Positions 35,463 to 44,950 are shown, counted from the stretch's first letter. The stretch: DNA of 64,000 nt from Pseudomonadota bacterium (GCA_021324755.1 JAJPIL010000026.1:1-64000), one strand, 5' to 3'. Numbers and translations are program-made. The notes: generated by a model from the letters alone, not told the origin.

Positions 35463-35660
35463 CTATTGGCTGCTCTGTACCTTGCTGTCCTGTTCTAGGC
35501 GCCAGCGGTCGATCGATTCCACGTTGAAGCGCCAGTCGCTTCCTACCTTGAAAGCTGGTAGCTTGCCTCGCTTAAGCTGCCGGTAAATCGTCGAAGGATG
35601 AACTTTAAGATACTGAGACAGCTCCTTCACAGTTAAAACCTTGCTTGTTTCGGCCTCCAT
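35463..35660 (-). CDS. excisionase-type helix-turn-helix protein
   Basis: A 65-residue DNA-binding protein of the HTH_17 / excisionase (MerR-like) family. The pattern LTVKELSQYLKVHPSTIYRQLKRGKLPAFKVGSDWRFNVESIDRW is complete for the winged helix. It has a strong AAGGAGG ribosome-binding site. There is no integrase, phage gene or attachment site nearby, so it is more likely a small regulator than a true excisionase. Confidence 0.87.
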   Translation of the reverse strand: MEAETSKVLTVKELSQYLKVHPSTIYRQLKRGKLPAFKVGSDWRFNVESIDRWRLEQDSKVQSSQ

Positions 35661-36292
35661 CGCTTTACGAACCTCCTTCTTGGTAGCGCTCGGCTATAGC
35701 TCGCTATCCTTTCAGCATCAACTCGCCTAAACAAATGGCGCGCCAAACGCCTAGCCACCAGAAATTACCAACGTTTGTCCATATTTTGCGTAGACCACGT
35801 CTAACCCTTCGGCACCCGGAATATGGCAACTTGGGACACTAGCGTGGCTATATGGGACTTCGTAATGCCTTGTTTTGCAACATTGGTCGCTACATTCCCC
35901 GTATTTTCAATAGTTAGACATATTCGCTTAAGCTAGCTTTTAGCTGCCCTAAAAATCCCGCGGTCAGTTCGTGCTCAAGCCAAATTCTTGCCGCTGAAGG
36001 CCGCATTTTTGGCACGCTCGGGTAAAACGTCAACAACTACGATCGCACCAGCATCAGCTGTGGCTTAAGACCGGATTCTTAGCGGGCTAAGCTAAAACCG
36101 GGTGTCGCGCCGACTCGGTATATTTGAAGCTGCCGTCGGTGGAAACGCATGCTGTCAGGCGCTGAGCCGAAAAGAGACCTTTTTAGGCTTGCGAGGTGGG
36201 TCTAACCAGCGGTGTTCTTCAAACGTTAAGGGCTTTCCGGGCAAAGTGGGCTCCGTGGCTCTGTCGTCGCGCAGACGATAGCATGTGGGCTC
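35661..36292. other. 630-base gap between HTH gene and rnhB
   Basis: Divergent region holding promoters for the HTH gene and rnhB. It is AT-richer than the genes. A minus-strand ORF of 61 codons overlaps the rnhB start and is not convincing. No RNA gene recognised. Confidence 0.4.
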
Positions 36293-36922
36293 ATGGGTAG
36301 GATGCCAAGTTTTCGGCACGAAAAGAGGGCTTGGCGGCAAAAATTTGCCGCCGTCGCTGGCGTGGATGAGGTAGGCGTGGGCTCGTGGGCAGGTCCGGTC
36401 GTGGCGGCGGCGGTGATTTTTCCCCCCGAAGCGAATGAAAGCGAGCTTGCTGGTATCAACGATTCAAAGCGCTTGACCCCGGCCTCGCGCGAGCGTTTGT
36501 GCGCAATGATTGTGGAGCGGGCGCTCGCGAGCGCCGTAGGTATCGTCGAGGTCGAGGAAATCGACCTACTCAACGTCTTGGCCGCCGCTCTTTTGGCTAT
36601 GCGTCGAGCGGTTGAGGCTTTGCCTGTTCGTCCTCAGTTTCTACTAATTGATGGTCGGGGGCCGTCGCCGGTGCCCGGCCTGCCGTATTTGCGACTCGTC
36701 GGGGGAGACAGCGACTCGGTTTCGATCGCAGCGGCATCGATCGTCGCCAAGGTTACCCGAGATAAGTTCATGTGCCATTACGACCAGCGCTACCCGGGCT
36801 ACGGCTTTGCCGAACACAAAGGTTACGGCACTCGCAAGCACCTCGAGGCGCTAAGGCAACTGGGCGTCTCGCCAATTCACCGCAAATCGTTTTCCCCAGT
36901 CGCTGCGCTGTGCGAGAAGTGA
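36293..36922 (+). CDS. rnhB: ribonuclease HII
   Basis: RNase HII removes ribonucleotides embedded in DNA and RNA primers. The catalytic Asp-Glu pair is in AGVDEVGVGSWAGP, a further acid in LLIDGRG, and the DSVSIAAASIVAKVTRDKFM helix supplies the rest. The usual GRGxxAGP motif reads GVGSWAGP here, a small change. YPGYGFAEHKGYGTRKHLEAL and SPIHRKSFSPV complete the family pattern. The exact start among two ATGs (36293, 36302) is not certain. Confidence 0.94.
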   Translation: MGRMPSFRHEKRAWRQKFAAVAGVDEVGVGSWAGPVVAAAVIFPPEANESELAGINDSKRLTPASRERLCAMIVERALASAVGIVEVEEIDLLNVLAAALLAMRRAVEALPVRPQFLLIDGRGPSPVPGLPYLRLVGGDSDSVSIAAASIVAKVTRDKFMCHYDQRYPGYGFAEHKGYGTRKHLEALRQLGVSPIHRKSFSPVAALCEK

Positions 36923-37088
36923 TCTTGCGTAAGCTTTGGGGCGATTTCCTCTTGGCCTGATATCTTCGAAATGTAAACATAAGCGGGTTTCGAGGAAGTT
37001 TTACGCCTGAAGGGTAGATGCGCTCGTAACTATCTTGCGCGCTGCCTGACCAGTGTCGTGAAATTGAAATTGAGTGGACCACTAAAAG

Positions 37089-37120
37089 TGAGTTTTACAA
37101 ATACAAAAATTGAGTTTTAC
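37089..37120 (+). promoter_or_regulatory. tandem direct repeat upstream of pdhA
   Basis: TGAGTTTTAC occurs twice with start-to-start spacing of 22 bases, two helical turns, about 80-110 bases before pdhA. Same-face spacing suggests a protein binding site controlling the pdh operon. No PdhR-type palindrome was recognised. Confidence 0.45.
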
Positions 37121-37150
37121 TTGTAGTCGCGCCTAAGATCAGGCTATGGC

Positions 37151-37181
37151 CGGCTGAAACGAGACGATATACGTTCAGCCG
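37151..37181 (+). promoter_or_regulatory. leader hairpin next to the pdhA ribosome-binding site
   Basis: CGGCTGAAACG pairs with CGTTCAGCCG (ten pairs, one bulged A) around a loop of about ten bases. It ends three bases before the GGAGG of pdhA, so it could affect translation initiation. Confidence 0.45.
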
Positions 37182-37198
37182 ATGGAGGAAAACCGACA

Positions 37199-38203
37199 AT
37201 GGCCTTGGAACGAGAAAAACACTTGGCCGAGCGGAGTTTGCTCACACTGACCGAAACCGAGCTTCAGGACATGTACCGCATGATGGTTCTGATTCGGCGA
37301 TTTGAAGACAAAGTCGCCGAAATGTACATGCGAGGCAAGATCACGGGCTTCTGCCATCTGTATGCCGGCGAAGAGGCGGTCGCAGTGGGAGCGATCCGCG
37401 CGCTCTACGACAAAGACTATGTCGTATCAACCTATCGTGAACACGGCCACTGCTTGGCCAAAGGTGCGTCGCCTAAACGGGTGATGGCCGAGCTGTTCGG
37501 TAAGGCGACCGGCGTGTCGCGCGGTCGAGGCGGTTCGATGCATCTGTTCGACGCCGAGTTGCGATTCATGGGTGGGTACGCGATCGTTGGCGGTGGATTG
37601 CCGCTGGCTGCGGGGCTTGGCCTCTCGATCCAGTACAAGGAAGAACCGGAGATTGTCTGTTGCTTTTTTGGCGACGGCGCGATACCCCAGGGTGCCTTCC
37701 ATGAAACGCTGAACTTGGCGTCGCTGTGGAAGCTTCCCGTGGTTTTTATTTGCGAGAATAACTTTTATGGAATGGGCACGCTGACGCAGAGGGCGATTTG
37801 TCAGCAGGAGCTCTACCGCTTTGCGCAGCCGTACAACATCCCAGGCGTGCGGGTCGACGGTATGGACGTTCTCGAAGTGTACGCAGCTACGGTCGAGGCT
37901 GCGGCACATGCGCGCGAAGGTCACGGTCCCTATTTAATCGAGGCGGTGACGTATCGTTTCCGAGGACATTCGATGTCCGACCCAGCCGAGTATCGCTCGA
38001 AGCGTGAAGAGCGAATCTGGCAGGAGCGTGACCCGATAAAGCGTTTCCGACGAAGGCTAATTGAACGCCGGATAAGTGCCGCTACGCTCGATCAGATCGA
38101 CCGGGAGGTAGACGCCGAGATCGAAGAGGCGGTGCGGTTTGCCGACGAAAGCCCGGATCCGGACGTAAGTGAGGTAACAAAATACGTATACGTCGACGCT
38201 TAA
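37199..38203 (+). CDS. pdhA: pyruvate dehydrogenase E1 component subunit alpha
   Basis: The thiamine-pyrophosphate-binding alpha subunit of the heterotetrameric E1, which decarboxylates pyruvate. The TPP motif is present as GDGAIPQGAFHETLNLASLWKLPVVFICENN, and MYMRGKITGFCHLYAGEEAV, RGRGGSMHLFD and the phosphorylation-loop-like RFRGHSMSDP match the family. The 334-residue length is normal. A GGAGG lies just upstream. It begins a six-gene run with pdhB, pdhC, lpdA, lipB and lipA. Confidence 0.95.
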   Translation: MALEREKHLAERSLLTLTETELQDMYRMMVLIRRFEDKVAEMYMRGKITGFCHLYAGEEAVAVGAIRALYDKDYVVSTYREHGHCLAKGASPKRVMAELFGKATGVSRGRGGSMHLFDAELRFMGGYAIVGGGLPLAAGLGLSIQYKEEPEIVCCFFGDGAIPQGAFHETLNLASLWKLPVVFICENNFYGMGTLTQRAICQQELYRFAQPYNIPGVRVDGMDVLEVYAATVEAAAHAREGHGPYLIEAVTYRFRGHSMSDPAEYRSKREERIWQERDPIKRFRRRLIERRISAATLDQIDREVDAEIEEAVRFADESPDPDVSEVTKYVYVDA

Positions 38204-38220
38204 CTGGAGCATAGTTTTGT

Positions 38221-39195
38221 ATGGCACAGATGTCTTATCGCGAGGCTTTGAACTTGGCGCTCAGAGAGGAGATGGACCGCGACGAGCGCGTGTTCATCAT
38301 GGGCGAAGAGGTCGGTTACTTTGGCGGAGCTTTTAAAGTAACGGACGGGCTTTTAGCCATCTTTGGCGAAAAGCGCGTCCGCGATACGCCTATCTCGGAG
38401 CTTACGCTGGTCGGAGCGGGAGTAGGAGCGGCGATGGGTGGCTTGCGCCCGATTGTCGAGCTGATGACGGTTAACTTCGGCCTGCTCGCCATGGACCAGA
38501 TCGTCAATCATGCGGCCAAGATTCATTACATGTTCGGGGGCCAAGCTAAAGTGCCGCTCGTTATCCGCGCCCCCCAAGGCGGCGGCCATCAGCTCGGCGC
38601 CCAGCACAGCCAAAGCTTGGAGGCATATTTTCTGCACTGCCCGGGCCTGCGGGTCGCTATCCCAGCAATGCCGGCTGACGCAAAAGGACTGCTCAAGACA
38701 GCGATCAGGGACGAGAACCCGGTCGTATTTCTTGAGCACGAGTCCTTATACAGCGTCAAGGGCGAAGTGCCAGAGGATGAAGACTATTTGGTGCCGTTCG
38801 GCAAAGCGAACATTTTGCGGCCGGGCTCCGACGCTACAATCGTCTCCTACTCTAAGTGCGTTCACGACGCGCTTAAGGCGGCCGAGGAGCTGGAGGAGCG
38901 AGGGATCGATGTCGAGGTTATAGACCTGCGCACTCTAAATCCACTGGATATCGACACGGTGGTCGAGTCGGTCAAGAAAACTGGTGCGGTCGTGGTGGTT
39001 TACGAGGGTTGGCGCACGGGCGGCGCAGGAGCCGAAATCGCTTCGCGGATCTACGAGGCAGCCTTCGACAGCCTCGACGCTCCGATCGAACGGGTGGCGA
39101 GTCTTGACGTTCCGATGCCGTACAATCGATACCTTGAAGCCGCTGCACTACCCAAAGTGGAGGATATCGTTCGGGCCGTTGAACGCGTTGTTTAA
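38221..39195 (+). CDS. pdhB: pyruvate dehydrogenase E1 component subunit beta
   Basis: Beta subunit of E1 (324 residues), which completes the active site with the alpha subunit. MSYREALNLALREEMDRDERVFIMGEEVGYFGGAFKVT, RDTPISE, RAPQGGGHQLGAQHSQSLEAYF and EGWRTGGAGAEIA are characteristic. It starts 17 bases after pdhA. A branched-chain 2-oxoacid complex is possible, but the sequence looks more like pyruvate dehydrogenase. Confidence 0.95.
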   Translation: MAQMSYREALNLALREEMDRDERVFIMGEEVGYFGGAFKVTDGLLAIFGEKRVRDTPISELTLVGAGVGAAMGGLRPIVELMTVNFGLLAMDQIVNHAAKIHYMFGGQAKVPLVIRAPQGGGHQLGAQHSQSLEAYFLHCPGLRVAIPAMPADAKGLLKTAIRDENPVVFLEHESLYSVKGEVPEDEDYLVPFGKANILRPGSDATIVSYSKCVHDALKAAEELEERGIDVEVIDLRTLNPLDIDTVVESVKKTGAVVVVYEGWRTGGAGAEIASRIYEAAFDSLDAPIERVASLDVPMPYNRYLEAAALPKVEDIVRAVERVV

Positions 39196-39363
39196 GCCTT
39201 GGATTGGAATCGTCAACCTGAAAGCTTAACGCGCGAGGAAATCCGCAATCGCCTTTAATCTCAGCGGCTAAATCGCGTTTTGAGAAAATCCGGTAAGCGG
39301 GGTAACAGTCGAAACGCGAATTTTTCCGCGCGCAGTTATCTCTGGAGAAAGGCAGTTACTACT

Positions 39364-40875
39364 ATGACCAGCGAGATTACGATGCCAAAGCTCTCCGACA
39401 CCATGGAGGAGGGAAAAATTCTCCACTGGCTCAAGCGGCCTGGCGACCGCGTAAGGCGGGGCGAAGCGCTCGCTGAAGTGGAAACCGATAAAGCGGACAT
39501 GGTGTTGGAAGCCTTCGAAGATGGGATATTAAAGGAAATTCGGCTTAAGGAAGGGGAGACCGCTCCCGTGGGTGCGGTGATCGCTATTCTGGCTGCCGAA
39601 GGAGAAGAGCTGCAAGCCAGCGGCGGAGACGCTCAGCCGCAAGCTTCGGGAGTCGAGGCTGCCGGTCAGGTGGGTCAACCCGAAATCGAGCACACCGATC
39701 GTGCTGAGGGTTTTGGCGAGCAAGCCCCTGTCGCGCCGTCCGCATCCGAGACGGTTGCGCATCGCCAGGGCGAAGGCGACCTAGCTGAGCGGCGCCCTGC
39801 AGAATTTGACGCTACTCGAGCAGACGCCGAATTTGCGGCGGACATGGCGCGCGCGCACGAGGCAGCGCAAAAACAGCCCATCCGCGTTCACGCCGCGCTC
39901 GGAGGCCATCGGTCGTCGGCTCCCAGCGCCATCATAGCTCCACCTGCGGCATCGGAGGCTTCCCCGAATGAGAGCGCACGCCGCGAAAGCCAGCCCCAGG
40001 TCCACGCTCCTCAGCGCATCAAGGCTTCGCCACTTGCGCGCCGAGCGGCGGAGGAAGCTGGCGTAGATCTAGCGCATGTGCGTGGAACGGGACCTGACGG
40101 GCGAATCACCAAACGAGACGTCGATCGGTACCTGCGCGAGCAGCAAATGTTTCGTCATCGAAGGCTCGTCAGTCCCCATGAGGGCACGCTCGGCAGCTTC
40201 GAGGAAATGTCCAAGATGCGCCAGACGATTGCGCAGCGCATGGCGGCGTCCAAACGCGAGATTCCCCATTTCTACGTCACAGCCGAAATCGACATGGATG
40301 AGGCCGTGCGCCTCAAGGAGTCGATCGAAGCTGCCGAGCTGTTTGACGAGGATATCACTTACAACGATATCATAATCAAAGCCTGCGCATTGGCCCTGAT
40401 GAGGCATCCGCGCCTCAACTCGAGCTACGAGAACGGCGGCATCAGGATCCATCCTGACATCAACATAGGAATCGCAGTGGCGGTCGAAGACGGGCTGGTC
40501 GTGCCGGTGATCAGGGAGTGTCAACGGCTGTCGCTAGCAGAGATCGCGCAGGCGGCCCATCGTTTGGTGGCGAAAGCGGCTCAAGGCGGATTCACCAGCG
40601 CCGAGCTGTCGGGCGGGACCTTCACGATCTCGAACATGGGGATGCTCGGGGTCGAGCATTTCGCCGCGGTGATCAATCCGCCCCAGGCGGCAATTCTCGC
40701 GGTCAGCGCGATTAAAGAGCGCCCGGTTGTACGCAAAGGCCAGATCGTGGTGGGTAAAACCATGATGGTTACCATCTCGTGCGACCATCGCGTGGTGGAT
40801 GGCGTGGTGGCAGGCCGCTTCCTGCAGGAACTGCGCCGGTTTCTCGAGAACCCGGCAAGTCTGCTTTTGGAATAA
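39364..40875 (+). CDS. pdhC: dihydrolipoamide acetyltransferase (E2)
   Basis: The E2 core of the complex, 503 residues from the ATG that gives MTSEITMPKLSDTMEEGKI (the ORF track adds 28 upstream residues). One lipoyl domain occupies about residues 1-80 with the lipoylated lysine in ETDKADMV. A long Ala/Glu-rich linker follows, then a peripheral-subunit-binding domain (KASPLARRAAEEAGVDLAHVRG...GRITKRDVDRYL), and the catalytic domain ending in the HxxxDG motif (DHRVVDGVV). It uses lipoate provided by the lipB-lipA genes downstream. Confidence 0.94.
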   Translation: MTSEITMPKLSDTMEEGKILHWLKRPGDRVRRGEALAEVETDKADMVLEAFEDGILKEIRLKEGETAPVGAVIAILAAEGEELQASGGDAQPQASGVEAAGQVGQPEIEHTDRAEGFGEQAPVAPSASETVAHRQGEGDLAERRPAEFDATRADAEFAADMARAHEAAQKQPIRVHAALGGHRSSAPSAIIAPPAASEASPNESARRESQPQVHAPQRIKASPLARRAAEEAGVDLAHVRGTGPDGRITKRDVDRYLREQQMFRHRRLVSPHEGTLGSFEEMSKMRQTIAQRMAASKREIPHFYVTAEIDMDEAVRLKESIEAAELFDEDITYNDIIIKACALALMRHPRLNSSYENGGIRIHPDINIGIAVAVEDGLVVPVIRECQRLSLAEIAQAAHRLVAKAAQGGFTSAELSGGTFTISNMGMLGVEHFAAVINPPQAAILAVSAIKERPVVRKGQIVVGKTMMVTISCDHRVVDGVVAGRFLQELRRFLENPASLLLE

Positions 40876-40964
40876 CGTGCACAAGCGTGTCGCGTTGCCG
40901 GGCGCGAGCGCGATTGCTCGTCCGGTGGGAAGGCCCATGCCTTTTGAAAAGGGAGGATCTAGTT

Positions 40965-42374
40965 TTGCCAGCTGCTCGTTATGACCTGGTGGTAATCGGT
41001 TCCGGTCCTGGTGGTTACGTCGCTGCGATCCGCGCGGCACAGCTCAAGATGAAGGTCGTGGTGGTCGAGCGCGATCGTCCGGGAGGCGTTTGTCTTAACT
41101 GGGGATGTATTCCATCCAAGGCGCTGCTCGATTCGGCTAACACGCTCGAAACTATCCGCGCAGCTGCGCAGGAGCACGGAATCGAGGTTGGCTCCGTCCG
41201 CGCGAACTTCGACCGCGTAATAGCGCGCAGCCGCGAGGCGGCAGAGAAACTTTCGCGCGGTGTCCGCTATCTGTTCCGCAAAAATAATATCGAACTGATC
41301 GAAGCGACGGCTCGTTTGACCGGGCCGCATACCGTCGAATTGAGCCGTGCCGACGGCGCGAAGCCTCCGGTCGACACGCTCGAAGCGGAATACATCCTTA
41401 TCGCTACGGGTTCGAGCGAGAAGCTTTTTCCAGGAATGAAGGTGGGAGATGGTTTGCTTACCAGTCGCGAAGCTCTAACGCTGACACATCTGCCCGCAAG
41501 CATGATTATTATTGGCGCTGGCGCCGTTGGACTCGAATTCGGCTATTTCTATCAAGCCTTTGGAGTGCGGGTAACGATCGTCGAACTAATGAAGCAGCTC
41601 CTTCCCGGGTTTGACGCGGAGGTAGCCGAAGAGCTTCGTCGCGCTTTCGCCAAGCGCAACGTGGAGCTTCTGCTTGGCCATGGATATCGCTCGATTGCGC
41701 GCACAGCCGACGGCTGGGAGGTCACGGTTTCGAACAGCGAAGGCGTCAAGAGTTTGAGAGCCGAGATGGTTTTAGTTGCCGTCGGGCGCCGCCCGCTCAG
41801 CGCAAATCTCGGTCTTGAAAAGGCCGGAGTCGAAATCGGCGAAGGCGGCTTTATCAAGGTCGACGAGTGTTTTCGAACCACGCGCCCCAACATTTTCGCG
41901 ATCGGCGACGTGGCCCGGCCGCCGCTTTTGGCGCACAAGGCGTCGGCCGAGGGCGTGGCAGCAGTAGAGGTGATGGCGGGTATAAGGAATACGGGCGTGG
42001 ATCTCGCCAATATTCCAGCGTGCGTGTACTGCGAACCAGAAGTTGCCACGGTCGGCCTGACAGAGGCTGAAGCGCGAGCGCAAGGGATCGACACGATCGT
42101 AGGAAAATTTCCGTTTCGCGCTAATGGCAAATCGGTTGCCACCAATCACGTCGAAGGCTTCGTGAAGTTGGTCGCGAGCAGGCCCTACGGCGAAATAATC
42201 GGATGCCAGATCATCGGCCGGGGAGCAACCGAGATGATCTCCGAAGTGACGCTTGGCAAGACCCTAGAGGCAACCACAGCAGAGCTGGGCAAAACCGTCC
42301 ATCCCCATCCGACCGTATCGGAATCCTTGATGGAGGCAGCATTGGCGGCCGAAGGCGAGGCGATAAACTTCTAG
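40965..42374 (+). CDS. lpdA: dihydrolipoamide dehydrogenase (E3)
   Basis: FAD flavoprotein that reoxidises dihydrolipoamide with NAD. It shows the FAD motif VVIGSGPGGYVAAIRAA, the redox disulfide GGVCLNWGCIPSK, the NAD motif IIIGAGAVGLEFGYFYQAFG, the second FAD motif IFAIGDVARPPLLAHKASAEG and the C-terminal HPHPTVSESLMEA. The start is a TTG eight bases after GGAGG, giving a 469-residue protein; the ORF track's longer start would overlap pdhC and is not family-like. 90 bases separate it from pdhC. Confidence 0.93.
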   Translation: MPAARYDLVVIGSGPGGYVAAIRAAQLKMKVVVVERDRPGGVCLNWGCIPSKALLDSANTLETIRAAAQEHGIEVGSVRANFDRVIARSREAAEKLSRGVRYLFRKNNIELIEATARLTGPHTVELSRADGAKPPVDTLEAEYILIATGSSEKLFPGMKVGDGLLTSREALTLTHLPASMIIIGAGAVGLEFGYFYQAFGVRVTIVELMKQLLPGFDAEVAEELRRAFAKRNVELLLGHGYRSIARTADGWEVTVSNSEGVKSLRAEMVLVAVGRRPLSANLGLEKAGVEIGEGGFIKVDECFRTTRPNIFAIGDVARPPLLAHKASAEGVAAVEVMAGIRNTGVDLANIPACVYCEPEVATVGLTEAEARAQGIDTIVGKFPFRANGKSVATNHVEGFVKLVASRPYGEIIGCQIIGRGATEMISEVTLGKTLEATTAELGKTVHPHPTVSESLMEAALAAEGEAINF

Positions 42375-42401
42375 GCGAAGGAGACTTCGCCGTGCATTCT
42401 T

Positions 42402-43115
42402 ATGCTGCTTAGTGCCGGGTATCTTGGAATTGTCAGTTACGAAGTCGCGCTAGCCTTACAGGAGCGCTTGGTCGAGCTGAGATGGCGCGACGTCATTGGC
42501 GATACCCTGCTCTTGCTGGAACATCCTCACGTATTCACCCTCGGACGGGGCGCCCAAGAAAGCGATTTACTCAGCGTGCCGTCAAGCGTACCGGTGTACC
42601 GTGTGTCTCGCGGCGGCCAGGCCACTTACCATGGGCCAGGACAATTGGTTGGCTATCCTATAATCAAGCTTGAGGAGCGCTCTCGGGATGTTCATGCCTA
42701 TTTGAGGAGCTTAGAGGAGGCGATTATTTGCTCGCTGCAACGCTATGGCATCGCCGGTGTCCGCCGCAAGGGGTTTACTGGCGTATGGGTGGGGGAACGC
42801 AAGATCGCGTTCATCGGAGTAGGCATAAGACGCTGGGTGACGATGCACGGGTTTGCGGTCAACGTTTGCCCCGATTTGAGCTATTTTCGCGCGATCGTTC
42901 CATGCGGTATAAGAGAATGTGAGATTACGTCCATGGCGTGCGAAACCGAACACGCGAGCATCAGCACCGCTGAGCTTGCCGAAGTGGTTTGTGGCGAGTT
43001 CGCGCGAGTTTTCCACTACGATGCCTACGCGCCACTTTGCACAGAGGCCCTGGCCGTATTGAGCGAGCTTAATTCGTCGAGCCCAACCGAGAGTTTCGAG
43101 CAATGGACCAAGTAA
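42402..43115 (+). CDS. lipB: octanoyltransferase
   Basis: LipB transfers octanoate from acyl carrier protein to lipoyl domains. The catalytic sections are present: LEHPHVFTLGRGA, RGGQATYHGPGQLVGYPI, RRKGFTGVWVGERKIAFIGVGIRRWVTMHGFAVNV with the conserved lysine and, further on, IVPCGIRECEITSM with the catalytic cysteine. The ATG at 42402 lacks a clear ribosome-binding site. The stop overlaps lipA by 13 bases, so both proteins are made together to lipoylate PdhC. Confidence 0.94.
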   Translation: MLLSAGYLGIVSYEVALALQERLVELRWRDVIGDTLLLLEHPHVFTLGRGAQESDLLSVPSSVPVYRVSRGGQATYHGPGQLVGYPIIKLEERSRDVHAYLRSLEEAIICSLQRYGIAGVRRKGFTGVWVGERKIAFIGVGIRRWVTMHGFAVNVCPDLSYFRAIVPCGIRECEITSMACETEHASISTAELAEVVCGEFARVFHYDAYAPLCTEALAVLSELNSSSPTESFEQWTK

Positions 43116-43987
43116 GCACGAACTCCGTTAACCGACGGCATCCTGACTGGATCAAGGTACGCGCGCCTGGGTCGCCTGAGTTTTTCGCCACCAAAGCGTT
43201 GTTGCGCGAGCTCAATCTCCATACCGTGTGCGAAGAGGCTCGATGCCCGAACATCGGCGAGTGCTTCTCCCATCGAACGGCGACCTTCATGCTGATGGGC
43301 GACGTGTGCACGCGTAACTGTCCGTACTGTGCTGTGGCGCACGGCAAGCCCAAACCGCTCGATCCTACCGAGCCTTTGCGCGTGGCATTGGCCGCAAAAC
43401 GGTTGGGACTCGTACACGTCGTGGTCACGTCCGTCGACCGCGACGATCTTGAAGACGGTGGAGCCTCTCATTTCGCCGCGACGGCGCAAGTTATCAAAAA
43501 GCTGATGCCGAGCACGCGAGTCGAGGTCTTGACGCCTGACTTCAAGGGTCTGCGCTCCAGTATCGAAACTGTTATCGCGTCGCCAATCGACGTCTTTAAC
43601 CACAACGTCGAAACGGTGCCTTCGCTTTATAAAAAGGCTAGACCAGGCGGCCGGTACGAGCGGTCGATCGAGGTCCTGCGTTATGCCAAAGAACGAGCGC
43701 GGGCGTTAGGCCGCGAGGTTTTGACCAAGACGGGATTGATGCTCGGACTAGGGGAAGAGATTGAGGAAGTCTTGCGAGTGTTGGACGACCTGCGCGCGGT
43801 CGAGTGCGATATTTTAACGCTCGGCCAATACTTGCGCCCAAGTCCAGACCATCTGCCGGTTGTTCGCTATGTCCCGCCTGCGGAGTTTGCCGAGTTGCGG
43901 GAAAAGGCACTGGCGATGGGTTTTAGATACGTCGAGTCGGGGCCGCTCGTCAGAAGTTCGTACCACGCATGGCAGCACGTTGGCTAG
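43103..43987 (+). CDS. lipA: lipoyl synthase
   Basis: Radical-SAM enzyme that inserts two sulfurs into octanoyl groups on E2. Both cluster motifs are visible: CEEARCPNIGEC (auxiliary cluster) and CTRNCPYC, which gives the CxxxCxxC of the radical-SAM cluster. The C-terminal RSSYHA motif coordinates the auxiliary cluster serine. The length is 294 residues. It overlaps mlaA on the other strand by 38 bases, so the two operons converge here. Confidence 0.95.
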   Translation: MDQVSTNSVNRRHPDWIKVRAPGSPEFFATKALLRELNLHTVCEEARCPNIGECFSHRTATFMLMGDVCTRNCPYCAVAHGKPKPLDPTEPLRVALAAKRLGLVHVVVTSVDRDDLEDGGASHFAATAQVIKKLMPSTRVEVLTPDFKGLRSSIETVIASPIDVFNHNVETVPSLYKKARPGGRYERSIEVLRYAKERARALGREVLTKTGLMLGLGEEIEEVLRVLDDLRAVECDILTLGQYLRPSPDHLPVVRYVPPAEFAELREKALAMGFRYVESGPLVRSSYHAWQHVG

Positions 43988-44867
43988 TTTGTTTGTCCTT
44001 TTGCGTGCTGCTGCTACCGTTAGGCTGAACGTCCAGCGTCTTCTTTTGATTGTATTCCAGCGCTTGACGCAAAAGCTGCTGGCGGCGTTGGATGTACGCG
44101 TCTTGAACTGCGCCGTAGAGGTCTACTGAGTAGCGGTCGGCGTCCTCGAACAAGTCGAGGTGTTGCGATTCGTAGTTCACGCTCGAGGCGGCGATTACTC
44201 CGGTGTAGATATAAACCACCTGTACGAGCGAAAGGAGATAGTCGATCGGGTTCATCGCCCCGTCGACCAAGTAGCCGACTCCATCGCGCAAGTCAAAAGG
44301 CCCGAAGAACGGAATCATCAGGTACGGACCCATCCCCACGCCATAATAGCCAAGGGTGATGCCAAAGTCCTGGGGATGTTCCTTGAGACCGAACCAGCTG
44401 TCAGCTGGGTCGAAGAAGCCGGCCAAACCGACGGTCGTATTGATCAGAAAACGCGCAACTTCTTCGCCGGCGTATTTAAACTTGAGCTGGAACAAGTTGT
44501 TAGCAAAGCGCGGAATGACGTTGATATTGTCGAAAAATCGACCGATGGCTTTCCGGACCGGTAGCGGTGCTACCTTCGCCCAACCCTTCGATACTGGTCG
44601 TGTAACGTAGTTGTCTAGCTCTAAGTTAAACTTGAAAAATTTCTCGTTTAGTGGCGCCAACGGGTCGCTGTAGGCATATGACGATGCGGACGAGTCAGCG
44701 GGTTTATTTGCTGCCGCAACCTGCGCTACAGCGCGTCCTGGAAGGGCTAGTAAAGTCAGGCTATACCAGACCAAACATAAAATGGCGAAACTCGCGCCGG
44801 ATGGGACAAACAAAAGACGTCTACAAGACGCTAATCTGAGAAAAATTCGAAGTTTTCGCTGTACCAA
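43950..44867 (-). CDS. mlaA: MlaA/VacJ family phospholipid transport protein
   Basis: Outer-membrane component that extracts mislocalised phospholipids. The 305-residue protein has a hydrophobic N-terminal segment (SGASFAILCLVWYSLTLLALPGRAVA), then the MlaA signature YSDPLAPLNEKFFKFNLELDNY, RFFDNINVIPRFANNLFQLKF, TTVGLAGFFDPADSWFGL and DFGITLGYYGVGMGPYLMIPFFGPFDLRDGVG. No clear lipobox is seen, so it may have a cleavable type I signal. It is the last gene of the mlaEFDCA run. Confidence 0.93.
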   Translation of the reverse strand: MVQRKLRIFLRLASCRRLLFVPSGASFAILCLVWYSLTLLALPGRAVAQVAAANKPADSSASSYAYSDPLAPLNEKFFKFNLELDNYVTRPVSKGWAKVAPLPVRKAIGRFFDNINVIPRFANNLFQLKFKYAGEEVARFLINTTVGLAGFFDPADSWFGLKEHPQDFGITLGYYGVGMGPYLMIPFFGPFDLRDGVGYLVDGAMNPIDYLLSLVQVVYIYTGVIAASSVNYESQHLDLFEDADRYSVDLYGAVQDAYIQRRQQLLRQALEYNQKKTLDVQPNGSSSTQKDKQTSQRAAMRGTNF

Positions 44868-44950
44868 AGATCTATCCCTCGAACAGCTGATCGAAGCCTT
44901 TAGCAGAGCTTGACCTTCAATTTCGCTTCTTTTCGCTCTCTTGAGGGAAA

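Noticed and set aside
35463-35660. A mobile element suggested by the excisionase-type protein
   Set aside because: No integrase, transposase, phage gene or attachment-site repeat is near, and such small HTH proteins are common outside mobile elements.
36155-36340. 61-codon minus-strand ORF before rnhB
   Set aside because: It overlaps the rnhB start on the opposite strand and has no recognisable domain.
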